From: Tubulanus polymorphus
Taxonomy: Eukaryota > Nemertea > Palaeonemertea > Tubulaniformes > Tubulanidae
Reading direction: 5' to 3'
Length of the DNA: 64,000 bases
Assembly: GCF_964204645.1 (NCBI RefSeq)
Contig: NC_134032.1
Span: 12,766,275-12,830,274 of the forward strand
Below, piece after piece: positions 47,770-61,637 of the stretch (positions are counted from its first letter, which is position 1; each line of letters opens with the position of its first letter). Position numbers and translations under genes: made by a program. The notes beneath the pieces are model-generated. The model did not search any database, had not been told where the DNA came from, and saw only the letters and a list, made by a program, of their open reading frames with translations.

Positions 47770-48346
47770 TAGCGCGATGGATGTGATTCGCGTCATAATG
47801 ATTTATCGTAATAGAAAGCGAAGATAGGCGGTGTCCATGGACCGTGGCCAACGGCTAAATCGAAACCGAACCACATGTTTTTTAGTTACGTATTGCTTCG
47901 CCAGGCGACTGTTTCTTTAGTAGCTCATTACTCAAACTGGCTTTATCTCGTTGTTAAAAGCGAATTCACTTTTGATAAAGATTTAAAAAAAACCCTCCAT
48001 TGAACCAGTGAAAAAATAGTGATGTTTGATTTTTATTGGTATAACGGATAAATCCGTATTATTCGCATGCCACAGTATGAATATTTGATCTGTGTGAAAT
48101 CTTAACCGTTAAGTGCTGCCCCTATACATAACGTTGGCGGTAAATCTGAGTACTAACTTATTACTCGCATGCCACAATAGGAATTTTGTGTGTTTGGGTT
48201 AGTTCATGCGTTTACCGCTAATGATATATCTAGGGACAGCACTTGACGGTCAAGATCTGACATATTCTCGAAGATAATTTTGAGCACGTGGGATCATCGT
48301 GGAGTGCTAAACTCCCGTAGCAACGCTGCCGGCGGTAGTCCAACTG
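47770..48346. mobile_element. Intergenic with a palindromic MITE (about 48100-48262)
   Basis: aaccgttaagtgctgcccct and, at the other end, agggacagcacttgacggtc are inverted arms of about 55 bp. Between them is a second short duplicated word, 'ttattactcgcatgccaca', also present just outside at about 48058. No gene. Confidence 0.7.
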
Positions 48347-50072
48347 CTAATCCCATATTTCCATTGTGTAATCATCAATATATGCATCTTTAAGTAACGC
48401 GATATTATAAATTGTCTTATTAACCCGAAGCGCTAACTCAGAATCCATGTAACGCGTAATCTCGGGGAATGACGCTATTTTTGTCGTTTTAATCGGTTTC
48501 AATTGTACGTCGTCGACGTACAGAACTCCGTCCGCACATTTCACCGAAACCCATTCAGAATCAACGAATATCTTTGTGTCGATTTCGTAAACCAACATTT
48601 CCTGCGTCGTCATGTTGACACATTCGCCTTTAGTCCGACCGAAAACTGCCAGACGATGTTTGAAGTAAATAAGCAATGATCCGCGTCCGCTGAAGAAAAA
48701 CGAAATCGTATAGTTTTTGATAGCAATGTCATCCATTACGTCGCCATAACGCAGATAAAACGCTTGACCAGCGGAACCAGGTGCTATCGTCTGACTGTTG
48801 TCTACACCTCCCTTTAGTGTAACATTGCTTCTGCTTTTGCTATTATCTACGGTCATATTGGCTCCCTCGCCGAACACAATTCCTCGTTCGGCGTCAACTT
48901 TCTCGAAATCGAAAAAATAACGGAATTTGGGCGGCGGTGATGCGTCAGCTCCTGAAATTAATTTTGGAAAAAGTCTACACTCCTTACAGCTAACACGTAC
49001 ATGAATTCACAGATTTCTACAAATATTTCTATGTCTGAGAAGACAACACGGCGGATGATAGTTAAGGGTTAACGACTAAGAATTTATATTTTCTAAGTGG
49101 ATGTTGGGATCTCGTCTATGCTTGACGTGAAGCCAAGGCTCACCGATATTCCCAGTAAACCATATGATTAACTCAATCTTATTGAGAAAAAAAACTACGT
49201 TGAAAGTCGTACAGTTGTCGAAGGAAAATATTCTCACCGTTAGCTCCTTTCTTATCGCTGCTTGTCTGTTTATATATCTGGAACAGACAGCAACAAGTTT
49301 AATTCCAAATCGACTGCCATCTAGAAACTGGCCATCGAATGGCAGTACGTAACCTACTCCTTCTTTTGATTTATAGATATATCCCGGGAATGTCGAGAAA
49401 TAAAATAAAATCGTTGTCTGAGTTGTGTATTTAAGACCCAGGACCCAGTTCCACAGTTGTGAGTTAGAGTTAACTCTGAGTTAAAGTTAGTTCATTTTCA
49501 GTGATTTAACCCAGAGTTAAATCTTAACTCGAAACTATGGAACTGGACCCAGAATATTGAAGATTTAACAACGATAATCTGTTACACTGACGTTTCTGAG
49601 GTAGATTATACCTATAATCTACCGATCTTAATCTTTTTGCAAATATGATGTCTCTGAAAATGGTTATAGTAGCATTCTGTCCGTTCGTGAAATAAATATT
49701 TAAATCCTAAATTTTCTATTGGTGTTTGATGATATAAAATTCAAAGAATCTTACCTGGTAGTAGTCGACGGTTCTGCCAGTAACGCTACACTGGTCATCG
49801 TCCGTAGTGACGTCATGTAGATAACAATTTCCGCCATCAGCGAAGGAAAAAGCCGAACATTTCTCATCATTCATACAATCAGTTCCGCACTCAAAAACGC
49901 TGCGAACTCTTTTCTCCGACCGGTTTTGCGAATTTCTGCTCGATTCAAGTTTTCCGATCGAACATTTGGAAAGTCGAGTGAATTTCTGATAGCGAGTGTC
50001 GGATGAAACGGCGACGGTAACGAGACAGAAAACGATGCATTGTAAGAAATTCGATTTGCTTTTTGCGTCCAT
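48347..50072 (-). CDS. Secreted PAN/apple + LamG-like domain protein
   Basis: Exon 1 (49755-50072) encodes a signal peptide (FLQCIVFCLVTVAVSS) and a PAN/apple-like module (CSIGKL...ECGTDCMNDEKCSAFSFA...NCYLHD...QC). A likely exon 2 is 49238-49417 (GYVLPFDGQFLDGSRFGIKL), flanked by a ctcag acceptor and gtgaga donor. Exon 3 (48347-48951) contains FRYFFDFEKVDAERG, FFFSGRGSLLIYFKHRLAVFG and VSVKCADGVLYVDDVQL, resembling a laminin-G/concanavalin-type beta sandwich, and ends ...MEIWD-stop. Exons 1 and 2 join in phase 0. The exon 2 to 3 junction does not (exon 3 needs phase 1), so an exon is missing from my model or a splice site is misplaced. The function is unknown; probably extracellular glycan or matrix binding. 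Confidence 0.6.
49441..49556. mobile_element. Palindromic MITE 'CCAGTTCCACAGTTGTGAGTT', good copy
   Basis: cccagttccacagttgtgag and the inverted ...aactatggaactggaccc flank gagttaactctgagttaaag. About 115 bp, in an intron of the PAN/LamG gene. Confidence 0.85.
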
Positions 50073-50560
50073 CGCGATTCTTCTTCCGAGGTCCGTTTCA
50101 AATCTTTATCGGGTTCTAAATGAAAAGAGCGAATGAATGCGCGCAGAACATCCAGCAGCAACGTTAATCTGATTTACATCAAAATGACGTTCCTTCGTCT
50201 TGAAATCGTTTTTTTTCAAACAACTTTAGCTTCCGAATGCCTTGAATGCATTTAGTTTCTTCAATGTTTGATGATGCCTGCAGCATTTTGCGAAGGAAGA
50301 AATAATGGGGCCATACACAGTGGATACTTTTTATTTACGTAAGCCAGACTTTACCGACGTTTTGCCCCGATTTACAGACATCCCGAGCACGAAATAATCT
50401 CTTGAATAACCGGTCGGACGATTAGCTCCCATGGTAGCACAAGTCTGTTTGAAAACCCTAGAGCTAAATTTCATAAACGTTAATTAACAACGGACTAGAA
50501 CAGAGTCAGGGGATTTTTGCATTAAGCCGAAACCGAGAGGCGTAAACCGAGATCTTGTTT
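50073..50560. other. 5' flank of the PAN/LamG gene; nothing recognised
   Basis: No ORF or repeat of note before the minisatellite. Confidence 0.4.
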
Positions 50561-51295
50561 GCAGCCTACGCGTGCGAATTCGAACTGTGGCAAGTGGGGA
50601 TCCACCAGATATCGTTTTAGTGAGAGTAGTAGGACATAAACTACTGTGGATTCCACTTGTAGCACGCACAAGGATCCACCAGGTATGCAGTTGTGGTAGG
50701 ACGAGGATTTCACTGTGGCAATAGAGGATTCCACTTGCGGGAAGCGAGGATCCACCAGGTGTGCTAGTGTGCAGTAGAGCATGAACTACTGTGGCAATAG
50801 AGGTTTCCACTTGCGGGAAGCGAGGATCCACCAGGTGTGCAGTAGAGCATGAACTACTGTGGCAATAGAGAATTCCACTTGCGGGAAGCGAGGATCCACC
50901 AGGTATGCAGTTGTGGTAGGACATGAACTACTGTGGCAATAGAGGATTCCACTTGCGGGAAGCGAGGATCCACCAGGTGTGCTAGTGTGCAGTAGGACAT
51001 GAACTACTGTGGCAATAGAGGATTCCACTTGCGGGAAGCGAGGATCCACCAGGTGTGCTAGTGTGCAGTAGGACATGAACTACTGTGGCAATAGAGGATT
51101 CCACTTGTGGGAAGCGAGGATCCACCAGGTGCTCTAGTGTGCAGTAGGACATGAACTACTGTGGCAATAGAGGATTCCACTTGTGGCATGCGAGGATCCA
51201 CAAGGTGTCTAGTGTGCAGTAGGATATCAACTACTGCGGCAATAGAGAATTCCACCTGCGGAAAGCGAGGATCCACCAGGAGCGCCTGTGAGAAG
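50560..51295 (+). repeat. Minisatellite array, about 60-76 bp units, about 10 copies
   Basis: The unit contains 'actactgtggcaatagagga', 'ttccacttgcgggaagcgag', 'gatccaccaggtgtgc' and 'tagtgtgcagtaggacatga'. Some units lack the last part. Copies between 50780 and 51200 are nearly identical, indicating recent homogenisation. Diverged units are at 9395-10022 (+) and, inverted, at 56545-56755. The long frames it creates are repeat artefacts. Confidence 0.95.
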
Positions 51296-52134
51296 ACAGA
51301 CACGAGAACGATGAATAACTTAACACTGAAGGAAATATCAAAACATTACTATAACTATCGCTTTTATTCGTATCTTCCATCTTCGTGTATTATTTTGCTA
51401 CGTACATAAATAATCAGTATTAATTTACATGTACTTTTTCTAAAGGAATCCATTCACTACATGTATGTCTAATGCAGGTTTGATCCCTATCACACTTTAC
51501 ACGCGTTCAGGACTTCGCCTCAGATAAAATCAATTGAAAACGCACTGACAAAGACCGGTGTTGCTCTTAAGTGTTGGTTTGAGTTAACCAGTGGATAAGT
51601 GACAATTCAAACTGTATTGTTACCATGCCATTTATCTGGTGGTTAACGTTAACCTATTTTTTGGGCAACCGAGACCAGACTCTACACTACAATCAAGGGC
51701 AGACCTGGGAAAAGACCAAGTTGTACCTAGATGTTAATTAAACGAAAGGCCCACAAGACGAACTGAGGTAAATTTTGTAAAATAGCCGCCAAAATGATGC
51801 ATTTCCCTCAATGCGTCAGCCAGTAGGGCCCTTCTAGACCGCCTAGATTGGACCACACTCTCGCGTTAATGAATATCTGAAGGATTGATGATTAATTACA
51901 GGCTGCAGATACATATCTGCATAAGAGCTATCGTAAAAAAAGTAACAATACTTTCCCATTCACTATAGCACAACAATAGGCTATTCCTTTTAAACCATGC
52001 TGGGTAAAGCGACGACATACCGCGAAATTGATCATCACAAAATAAAATCACAACAATAATAATAATAATAGCACTGGATAAATTATATGTACACAAAAAC
52101 TAAGTGTTCGTTGATTCCGCTTCGGTGCTGCCCT
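51296..52134. other. Intergenic, with a palindromic MITE at 51565-51668
   Basis: 51565-51668 is an inverted element (gttgctcttaagtgttggtt ... complement cttaacctattttttgggcaac, with 'ttaaccagtggataagtg' mirrored by 'atttatctggtggttaac'). 51490-51545 matches the dispersed 'gcgttcaggacttc' repeat. It contains the DLAT 3' UTR on the minus strand. No other gene. Confidence 0.6.
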
Positions 52135-55100
52135 CTATAGAAGCATCGCGGACGGGTTTTCGAGGAAATATCTGAATTCCTGTAACCACTGCGCGCCGAC
52201 CGCTCCGTCCACGACCCGGTGATCGCAGCTCAGAGTAACGCTCATTACCGTCGCTTCTCGAGTCCTGAAACAAAAACAACCGGAGAATCGACGTTAGAAA
52301 TTCATTCAAATGAAACATTTCAGAGTCCCTACAACTTGTCGTAAAAACTCTTCTCTAAAAAGAAAAGGCTTTTAAAGGTGGTTGAAATCCTTTAATTAGA
52401 GCAAAATGCCCAAAACTTCTTCAATTTTTAGAAATAGACAATTAGAAATGTTTGAAGACGTACAGAAAACTAGGCTTCAATTGGTAAAGATTTTCTTAAC
52501 CCTAATAGGTAGTTACTGAATTAGAAACCAGGTCTAGGTAGTGTTAAGGATAAAAAGTTGCTTACAACACCACCTCATCACCGGGAAACCGAGTATTCCC
52601 TGATTTTTTGCCGATTTTTCTTATTCCGAGATTTCCAGGGCCCAGTTTCACAAAAAAGTAAAACACAAATTTTTGGTGTTATTGCCATTGGTTACTTCAT
52701 GTTTTCATTGAGGACAAACTTAACCATTTTAGGCTTAAACTTGCGTGAAACTGGGCCCTGGTCGGTGGTCACCTTGAAATCTCAATGCTGATGGACTTGA
52801 TTATATTAATGCCAAATAGATTAACGATGACAACGTACCCGTTATCACTTTCATCATCGGGGAATAGCGTTTTTACAGAACTGCCGACTGCCAGTATACA
52901 AGCTTGAGGAGGATTGATAATCGCCGAGAAATTCTTTACGCCGAACATACCCAGATTTGAGATGGTAAAAGTGCCTCCCTGAAAAGTAAAAACGATGAAA
53001 TAATAATTACACGTATTGCGGAAGCGAATCTGGGAAAATTGGAAAGACGGGGTCTCGAAGAAAATACGAGGCATTTCAGCCGAGTCAAAAGCCCCGTTTG
53101 GGGTTCCGCTGTCAGTTTTAGATATTTCGAAAGAAATACAGTGGAACCTCGTTGCAACGAACTTCAGGGGACCAGAAAGAAAATCCGTTCGTTATAACCG
53201 ATAGTTCGTAATATCCAGTATGAAAGTAATGATATTGTCTTATTTGCGACGAAATTCTATAATATTTGTAATATCCGATGAATCGTTATATCCAAGTTCA
53301 TTATAACGAGGTTCCACCGTAGATACATAAGGTTGCAAATTCCCAGAAGATGAGTGTCAGATCAATGATCTAAGTCTTGATGAAAAGGGCCACCTCAAAG
53401 GGAAGGCAGGGGCTCCCATGTCTGAGATTATCTCTTAATTCTGCCTCTGTATTTATCGAAACAATACTTTGACAAGATATCTCCGAAGTACGAGCTTAGA
53501 CCTACTTGAAATTCTTGTGGTTGAAGTCGACCTTCGCGCGCCTTCGCGGCCAACGACTGTACATCGGAATTGATGCTCGACAAACCTTTCTGGTCGGCGT
53601 TAAATACTATCGGTGTTATGAGGCCGTTATCGGTGGCGACGGCGACGTTGATATCTACGTTGTGAAACCTAAATAAAAGACGAGATATTCGTACAGCGAG
53701 ACACGACGCAATCAACCCCCGAAATGCCGAACGTCGAATTTTTCCCCGAAAATAGAACATACGTATTCTAGCTTGGAACAACAGGGAGGTTATTTTGCCC
53801 TCATTAAAAATTCCCCGAGTTTTCTACACCGGTATGTTATAAAATTCCCTGAGTGAATCTGCGGCTCGTGAATGGAAAAATGTCTTGGTTTATAGTGAAT
53901 GTTATAATTCATCTACAAATCACGTATTGTAACAAAGGCCCGGTCAATAGTATCAAAATTTCCGGAGTTTTCTAGGTTTCTCTCAAAAATTGACCAAATT
54001 CCTCGAATTTTCCTCATTTTTGTGATTCCCGAGTTTTCGAGAAATTTCGAGAGCAACGGTTTTGGAATTTTTTTTTTCAACTACGTCTATAAACTTACTC
54101 TCTAATGTACGTATCCTGCCAGGAGGAGTTACACTCCGGACGCCTTTTACACGCGTGCGCTGCCGCTTTTATTATAAAATCATTTACGCTCAATTTCACG
54201 GAATCTTTCGATAAAACTTCGTTAAATTGTTTCCTCAATCTGAAATGAGAGTAAAATAGCGAATAGTTTAAGACAATGAACGATGGTCACTCGAACCGTT
54301 TGGGAAGTGTTTGACAACCAGATCGAAATTTAAATCTTTCAATCCCAAATCCCCTGATATTTCCATGATTCCATGACCCTTGATAAAAAAATCCCTGTGA
54401 ATCATAAGATGTGTCGGTGGGGGCTGTTTCTTATGAAGAGGTTCCTGGCACCGCTCATCACCAGTAAGAAAAAGAAGACACCACAAAATCAAATTCTATG
54501 ACTTTTCGCTAATTTTCAAAAAAAAGAATCAGAATTCCCTGATCTGCAAGAACCCTGATTAAAAACTCAGACTTTGCCCCTTACACCTCTGTTCACCATT
54601 CTACCCAGAATGAGAGATTTCCGTATGGTCATACCTGATAACTTGGTCCATTTCCACATCGACCGATAGATAATAATGTGGTATAGTCTGTTTTGACTGA
54701 ACCAAACGTTTGGCGATCGTCTGTAACAACAACGAAATCATGAACGAAACATATATGAATACGACACCCACCGGGGACCAGTTACCGTATATAGTTATGG
54801 CTTATACATGCATTTAAGACTAGTCTAAGACCATCTTAATTAGGGGCTGTTTGATTATGGGTCTACATGCAGTGTGGCTTAGTGGTAGAGTGCTCGCCCC
54901 CCAATCGGGAGGTTGTGTGTTCGAACCCCGGCTGTGCTGTAGTGTCCTTAGGCAAGGCATTAATTCACAATTGCTACTGGCTGACGACGCCTTGATCGCT
55001 CTGCAGCGTATCGGTGATGCAGCTCCCCAGGGAGAGTAAGAATGTACTGGATTGGTAACAGAAGCTGGGTAATAATTGAGTGACAGCGCTTTGAGCATTC

Positions 55101-58100
55101 ATTGGAAATGCGCTATATAAGCACTAATTATTAATTATTATTATATTACATGCGATCTAGCAATCTCTGCAAATCTCCCCGACTTATCCCTGACTTTCAG
55201 CTTTTTTTTGGGGAAAAAATTCCCCGACAAGAAAAGACAATTTTCCTGACTTTTCCTTGATTTCCGGGTAACCGGCCACGCGCTGTTTTTATTTACCTGT
55301 CTCATCGCCGTAATCGGGATATCGGTGAACGCCGCGCCGGATACGAATGGTGCGGGAGAAACTGCGGGTGCAGCTGCCGCCGGAGCGACAGCAGTAGTCG
55401 GCGATGGCACAAACTTTTCGACGTCTGACGCGCGGATTTCTCCCCCGGGACCGCTACCAGATACAGTCTGCAAAATAAAATTTACAGATAGATGAAAAAT
55501 AAAACATGACTTCACACTACAACTGATTTTGGAAGAAAATTGAAGAATAATTCATACTGCTGTCATCTACGTGGCTTCATGATGCTATGACTGATGTTGC
55601 ACATAATTGAACCGATAACTGACGTGTAACTTTCTTGTTTGAACGCAACTGATTTTAGTCATTTAGGAACTCACTTCGCAGAATATTAACATCGATACAA
55701 ATTTTTGACCCAAAAGACAACTTTCCAACACTCTTATTTCACTTGAAAAATGGCTTCGTGCTATGATTCATCTTCATAACAATTGAACTTATGATACTGC
55801 ATAACTTTCTTGTTTAAATACAACTGATTTAAATCATCTACAAATTGTGATGACTTTCAAACTTACTTATTATAGTTTCAATTAAAAGGTACTCATTGAA
55901 CATAGGTTCATTGAACTTACGTTTATATCGATACCCCTTTCTTTCGCCAGCGTTCGCGCGAGCGGACTGGCGAGGGCTCGGTCTCCCGTCTGAACGGTCG
56001 GTGTTGGCGCTACCACCGCGGGTGTCACGGGCGGCGTCACCGGCTGAGTTTCGACCGGTTTCATCGGCTCTGACTGAGGTTGCGGCTCAGCCGGCGCTGG
56101 AGTGGGTGACTTCGTCGGAGTTTCCTCCGATGCCTCGTAGTTGGCGAACGCGGCGACGTCTGATTCATCATTGACGATGATACACAACAGCTGAAAAATA
56201 AATTGCCCACGGGCAAAGTAGTTTACCTTGAACACTCGAGATGAGAAATCTCTTTAATGCCGAGTTCAAAGATCTATTTCATATTGCATTTTATCTTGAT
56301 TAAGAATTATTATTTTGTAGTCAAATAAGGCCAAAAATATACATTTTATTTGTCAACGGTTCAGCAGAATTTTGGTTTAAATATTTCCACAAACATCACA
56401 TGCTGCAGAAAGGGATGGATGAAAAGTGAGCTCAATAGCTAGCTGGGATTATTATCCCGAATAGGCTAAATAGTCGATTCGATGTTGATTAAAATGTAGC
56501 AGAAATTCAAGCCCAGAACACGGGGCCTCACAAGCGGAATTCTCGCTTGCAGTAAGTGGAATCCTCTATTGGCGCAGAAGTTTGGTGTCCTACTACACAC
56601 TAGCGACACCTGGTAGATTCAAGTGGAATCTTCTATTGCTGCTGCAGTTGATGACATACTGCACATCAGCACCTGGTGAATCCTCTATTGCCAGATGATG
56701 TCCTACTGTACACTAGCGACACCTGGTGGAACTTCACTTGCCACAGTAGTTAGTATTGTCATACAGTGTTTTATATTACCTTGCCAATCGGAATATCTTT
56801 CGTACCAGCGGCGACTAATACTTTTGCTAAAAAGCCTTCTTCGGGCGTTTCAAATCCCATTGTTGCTTTATCCGTTTCGATCTCCGCCAGTAAGTCACCT
56901 TCTGAAAGCTGATCGCCCTCCTTCTTCTCCCAGCTAATGATCGTTCCCAATTCCATAGTTGGCGAAAGCGCGGGTAGCGTAATTTTGAAGTGGTCCGGTA
57001 AACTGCCATCTGAGTTAATAAATACAAAAAAATCATGTAAAAGTACACGTAGCCTGCAAATCATTAGAGTTATCAATCGGCAGCTTGGACCCCGATCCTT
57101 CAAATATTCAATACTTCATCAATATTCAATTTGTGACTGGACTTCACACATGTGTTCAGGACTTCACTCAAAACATTTTTAATGGTAAATGAACTACAAA
57201 CACCAGACCTTAGGCATTAAATGTCTAATGTCTGGTGCACCGGTACGTTCAAAACATGTGAAGTTCAAAACATGTGAAGTGTGGAGTGCGGATTGTCTGA
57301 AGCCGTGGTTCCAGGCTGCAGATAGCTGTGGTGGAATGTCTGAAGGGGTGCAGGTGTTAAATGTCTGATGTCTGGTGCACCGGTATGTTCAAAACATGTG
57401 AAGTGTGGAGTGCGGATCGTCTGAAGCTGTGGTTCAGCTGCGGATAGCTGTGGAATGTCTGAAGGGGAGGTTCCAAGGGGCCGATTGATTGTCTGAAGGG
57501 GTGCAGGTTCCAAGCTGCAGAATGTCTGAAGGATTGGTTCCACGCTACACGTTGATACCTGTTATTAGATTATTTTCTATTTTCAGTGTAATCTTGATTG
57601 ATACTTACTTGAATAATTTCTAGTAATTGTAAACCTATTGACGTTGAAATCACTTGTGTAAGCAGCCTTGGATTTTTTACAACAAACAGTGTACGGCCTG
57701 AAAATGCAATAAGAATAAAAATTTATAATTAGGCTGATGTCGAACAAAACCTGTGTTGAAATCCGTGGATTGTGCAGGGGGTAGGCCTACACCTAGGCTC
57801 TGAATTTCAGAGTAAAAGAAGGGTCAATTGTGTGGGCCAACTGGTCAAGGTCAGCCAGAGAATGGACATTGATTGAACATAGGTAATTTCATGGTTAACT
57901 AATCACACCAATTTATGAAGAACAGGGCAATTGCTGGGACAGATCTTTGATTTTGGATCCCAAGTTTTTCGTGACAGGCCCCTGGTGGTGGTGGTGACTG
58001 ATAGTGAACGAAGTCTTACCGGCTGAGGAAAGTTGTTCGTGCAGTCGCCGCCGCTGCGGGTGAAATAAACCGAGCAGGAACGAGATATCTCAATCCTCGC

Positions 58101-58159
58101 TGCATCACGTATTTCTGCAGCGTCAGATTATCTCGCAGAAAAACTACTGGACGATACAT
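52135..58159 (-). CDS. DLAT: DLAT, dihydrolipoyl acetyltransferase (PDH E2), 10 exons, 519 aa
   Basis: Core of the mitochondrial pyruvate dehydrogenase complex: accepts acetyl from E1 on a lipoyl arm and passes it to CoA. Exons (minus): 58020-58159, 57609-57697, 56780-57009, 55921-56190, 55297-55467, 54635-54720, 54099-54239, 53506-53668, 52839-52978, 52135-52264. All phases agree (1560 nt). Residues 1-60 are Arg-rich and lack acids (mitochondrial presequence). One lipoyl domain follows ([11 protein letters not shown]..., lipoyl-Lys124 in ETDKATMGF), then a Pro/Ala/Thr linker, the peripheral subunit-binding domain ([17 protein letters not shown]...), a second Ala/Pro linker, and the catalytic domain with active-site [13 protein letters not shown] (His492, Asp496). 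Vertebrate DLAT has two lipoyl domains and about 647 aa. I find only one. Donor 52839 (GTACGT) was chosen by phase over GTTGTC four bases further on. Confidence 0.94.
52637..52757. mobile_element. MITE 'GGGCCCAGTTTCACAAAAAAG', copy 2
   Basis: Perfect ends gggcccagtttcac and gtgaaactgggccc, with the interior 'attgccattggttacttcat' shared, inverted, with the copy in the MFS pseudogene. In the last DLAT intron. Confidence 0.9.
53138..53321. mobile_element. Mariner/pogo-like MITE, 'ACAGTGGAACCTCGTT' ends
   Basis: The ends acagtggaacctcgttgcaa and ataacgaggttccaccgt are inverted and flanked by TA. This TIR type is known from pogo/Tigger-like Tc1-mariner elements. The word 'cttcaggggaccagaaag' links it to the repeat at 30205 and 34205. 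In a DLAT intron. Confidence 0.75.
54869..55143 (+). mobile_element. tRNA-derived SINE
   Basis: The head has pol III boxes: A box tggcttagtggtagag and B box gtgttcgaacccc, about 45 bp apart. Next come a roughly 150 bp body and the 3' end 'ggaaatgcgctatataagca' followed by an (att)n tail, the type of 3' end SINEs share with L2-like LINEs. It sits antisense in a DLAT intron. It is not a functional tRNA gene: the anticodon and T stems do not pair well. Confidence 0.88.
56545..56755 (-). repeat. Inverted, diverged units of the 50.5 kb minisatellite
   Basis: 'gtcctactgtacactagcga', 'cacctggtgga' and 'gtggaatcctctattg' are the reverse complement of the array unit. About three units, in DLAT intron 3. 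Confidence 0.85.
57120..57545 (+). repeat. Dispersed repeat plus tandem repeat, period about 130 bp
   Basis: 57128-57205 belongs to the 'gttcaggacttcac...gaactacaaacac' family. From 57225 two and a half units follow ('gtctggtgcaccggta', 'gttcaaaacatgtgaagtgt', 'gtggaatgtctgaagggg'). In DLAT intron 2, non-coding. Confidence 0.75.
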
Positions 58160-58560
58160 GATAGCGTTCTGAGAGAGATAATCCGATAGATAATCGGTCA
58201 AAAACACCAGCGATAATCTACCAGGCGTGAAACGAGATCAGCAGCATCGACCGTGAGAGGCACCGAGTAGCAATGTCAAATCAGAAGAAATTGATAACCC
58301 GACAATATACTGTGCGAGAAACGTCGCACTAGAGTAGGGTGCGCACTGAGGAATGACCAAGCCGGTCTCCCTCCGGCGGGCCGTCCATAGCCGAGTTTCG
58401 CAGCCGCCGGCTTCGCTGAACGTGGGTGGGCTCGATCGGCATGGCAGAATGGAAATGAAAATATTTTGCTAAATAAATCGCCCAACACACCACCGCCCCA
58501 GTGGTGCCGTGCCCGCCGGTCCAATCACTAACTTAAAAAAGTATTACAGAGAAAAATGTT
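58160..58560. other. GC-rich DLAT promoter region
   Basis: 58330-58520 is unusually GC-rich with hairpin-forming words (ccggtctccctccggcgggcc, agccgccggcttcgct) and lies just upstream of the DLAT start. Most likely a promoter. A structured RNA is possible, but I could not match it to any family I know. Confidence 0.45.
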
Positions 58561-60697
<2,137 letters not shown>

Positions 60698-60848
60698 AAC
60701 TATCTCTACCATGATTGAGAATGTGACACTTGTTCAAAATTTCAATCGAATCGCATCGCATAGTGCGTATATGTAAATGCTGTATTACTAAATATTTATC
60801 CATTTTCTTTATCAACGTATACTATTAATTCCTTTGTTTTCTGACATT

Positions 60849-60854
60849 AATAAA
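60849..60854 (+). promoter_or_regulatory. MORN2 poly(A) signal
   Basis: AATAAA 152 bp behind the MORN2 stop codon, in an AT-rich 3' UTR. Confidence 0.7.
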
Positions 60855-60939
60855 TTGTTAATAGAATACTAGGTTTTGAATGTGCTCTTGCTTCGTGTTT
60901 ATTGATTTTCTTGGCGATGAAGACGTTGTATATATATCT

Positions 60940-61269
60940 TCAAATACCAAGCGATCGCGAGATAGACAAAGATTGATTACTATTAAAAATCATTTGAGCT
61001 AAAATCAGTTCGGTAGGATCGGCTCTACCCGAGCCCGACCTACTTACAGATACGAGTCTATACATCTGAGCGTACGTCATCATTATCGTAGCCAATACGA
61101 CCGTTAAACAAGGCAAAAAAGCGAACGAATAGTGCCAGCTAATGACGTGTTTGTCAGGTAATTCGCATGGGTAGACAAACTCCGGTTGTACCATAAAAAA
61201 TGTCTCCGAAGTGCGAAACACAATGATGATAATGATAAAACTGAAGCGGAACTTATAACGACCCAACAT
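60940..61269 (-). pseudogene. Fragment of a class A GPCR (TM4-TM5 region)
   Basis: 109-codon frame whose middle (VYPCELPDKHVISWHYSFAF, LPCLTVVLATIMMTYAQMYR) looks like ECL2 with its Cys followed by TM5 and the start of ICL3 in an amine/peptide-type rhodopsin-like receptor. Neither TM1-3 nor TM6-7 is found nearby. It is either an orphan exon of a gene outside the window or a relic. Confidence 0.5.
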
Positions 61270-61466
61270 TATGTAGCAAATTCCGATAACGTATTTTGGA
61301 GTAATAATTAAACTTTCAGAAAAGGGTTTGACGATATTTGCATATCTCGGTGTTATGATTAAGAGAAAAGTTAAGGAACCTTCGCACGAAACGGTGACAG
61401 TAACCCCATCTAGACGGTATAATTAGCTATCCGTCCATGTTTCAGAATTCAGAAAATAAACGCCTT

Positions 61467-61637
61467 TAGGAGAGAATCCCACAATTATAACGAAAAAGTC
61501 CGAAAATGAAACTTCGAGATAGTAGTTTATTTCAACGTTTCGACTATATCCTAATAGTCATCTTCAGGAATAATAATCGGTATAATTTTTATTATTTATT
61601 ATAATTATCTTTTTATTATCATTGTGGGATTCTCTCC
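61467..61637. mobile_element. Foldback element, CGAAACGTTG core, copy 3
   Basis: Ends gagagaatcccacaattata and atcattgtgggattctctcc are inverted. The loop carries caacgtttcgactatatcct ... gtcatcttcagg, the reverse complement of the core in copies 1 and 2. Confidence 0.8.

Noticed and set aside
50484-51303. Several overlapping 70-146 aa frames through the 50.5 kb region, and a possible CRISPR-like array
   Set aside because: They are read-through of a minisatellite. There are no spacers of unique sequence between the units, and the context is eukaryotic.
54869-54940. tRNA gene
   Set aside because: The A and B boxes are present, but the stems do not form a cloverleaf, and the sequence continues into a SINE body with an (att)n tail.
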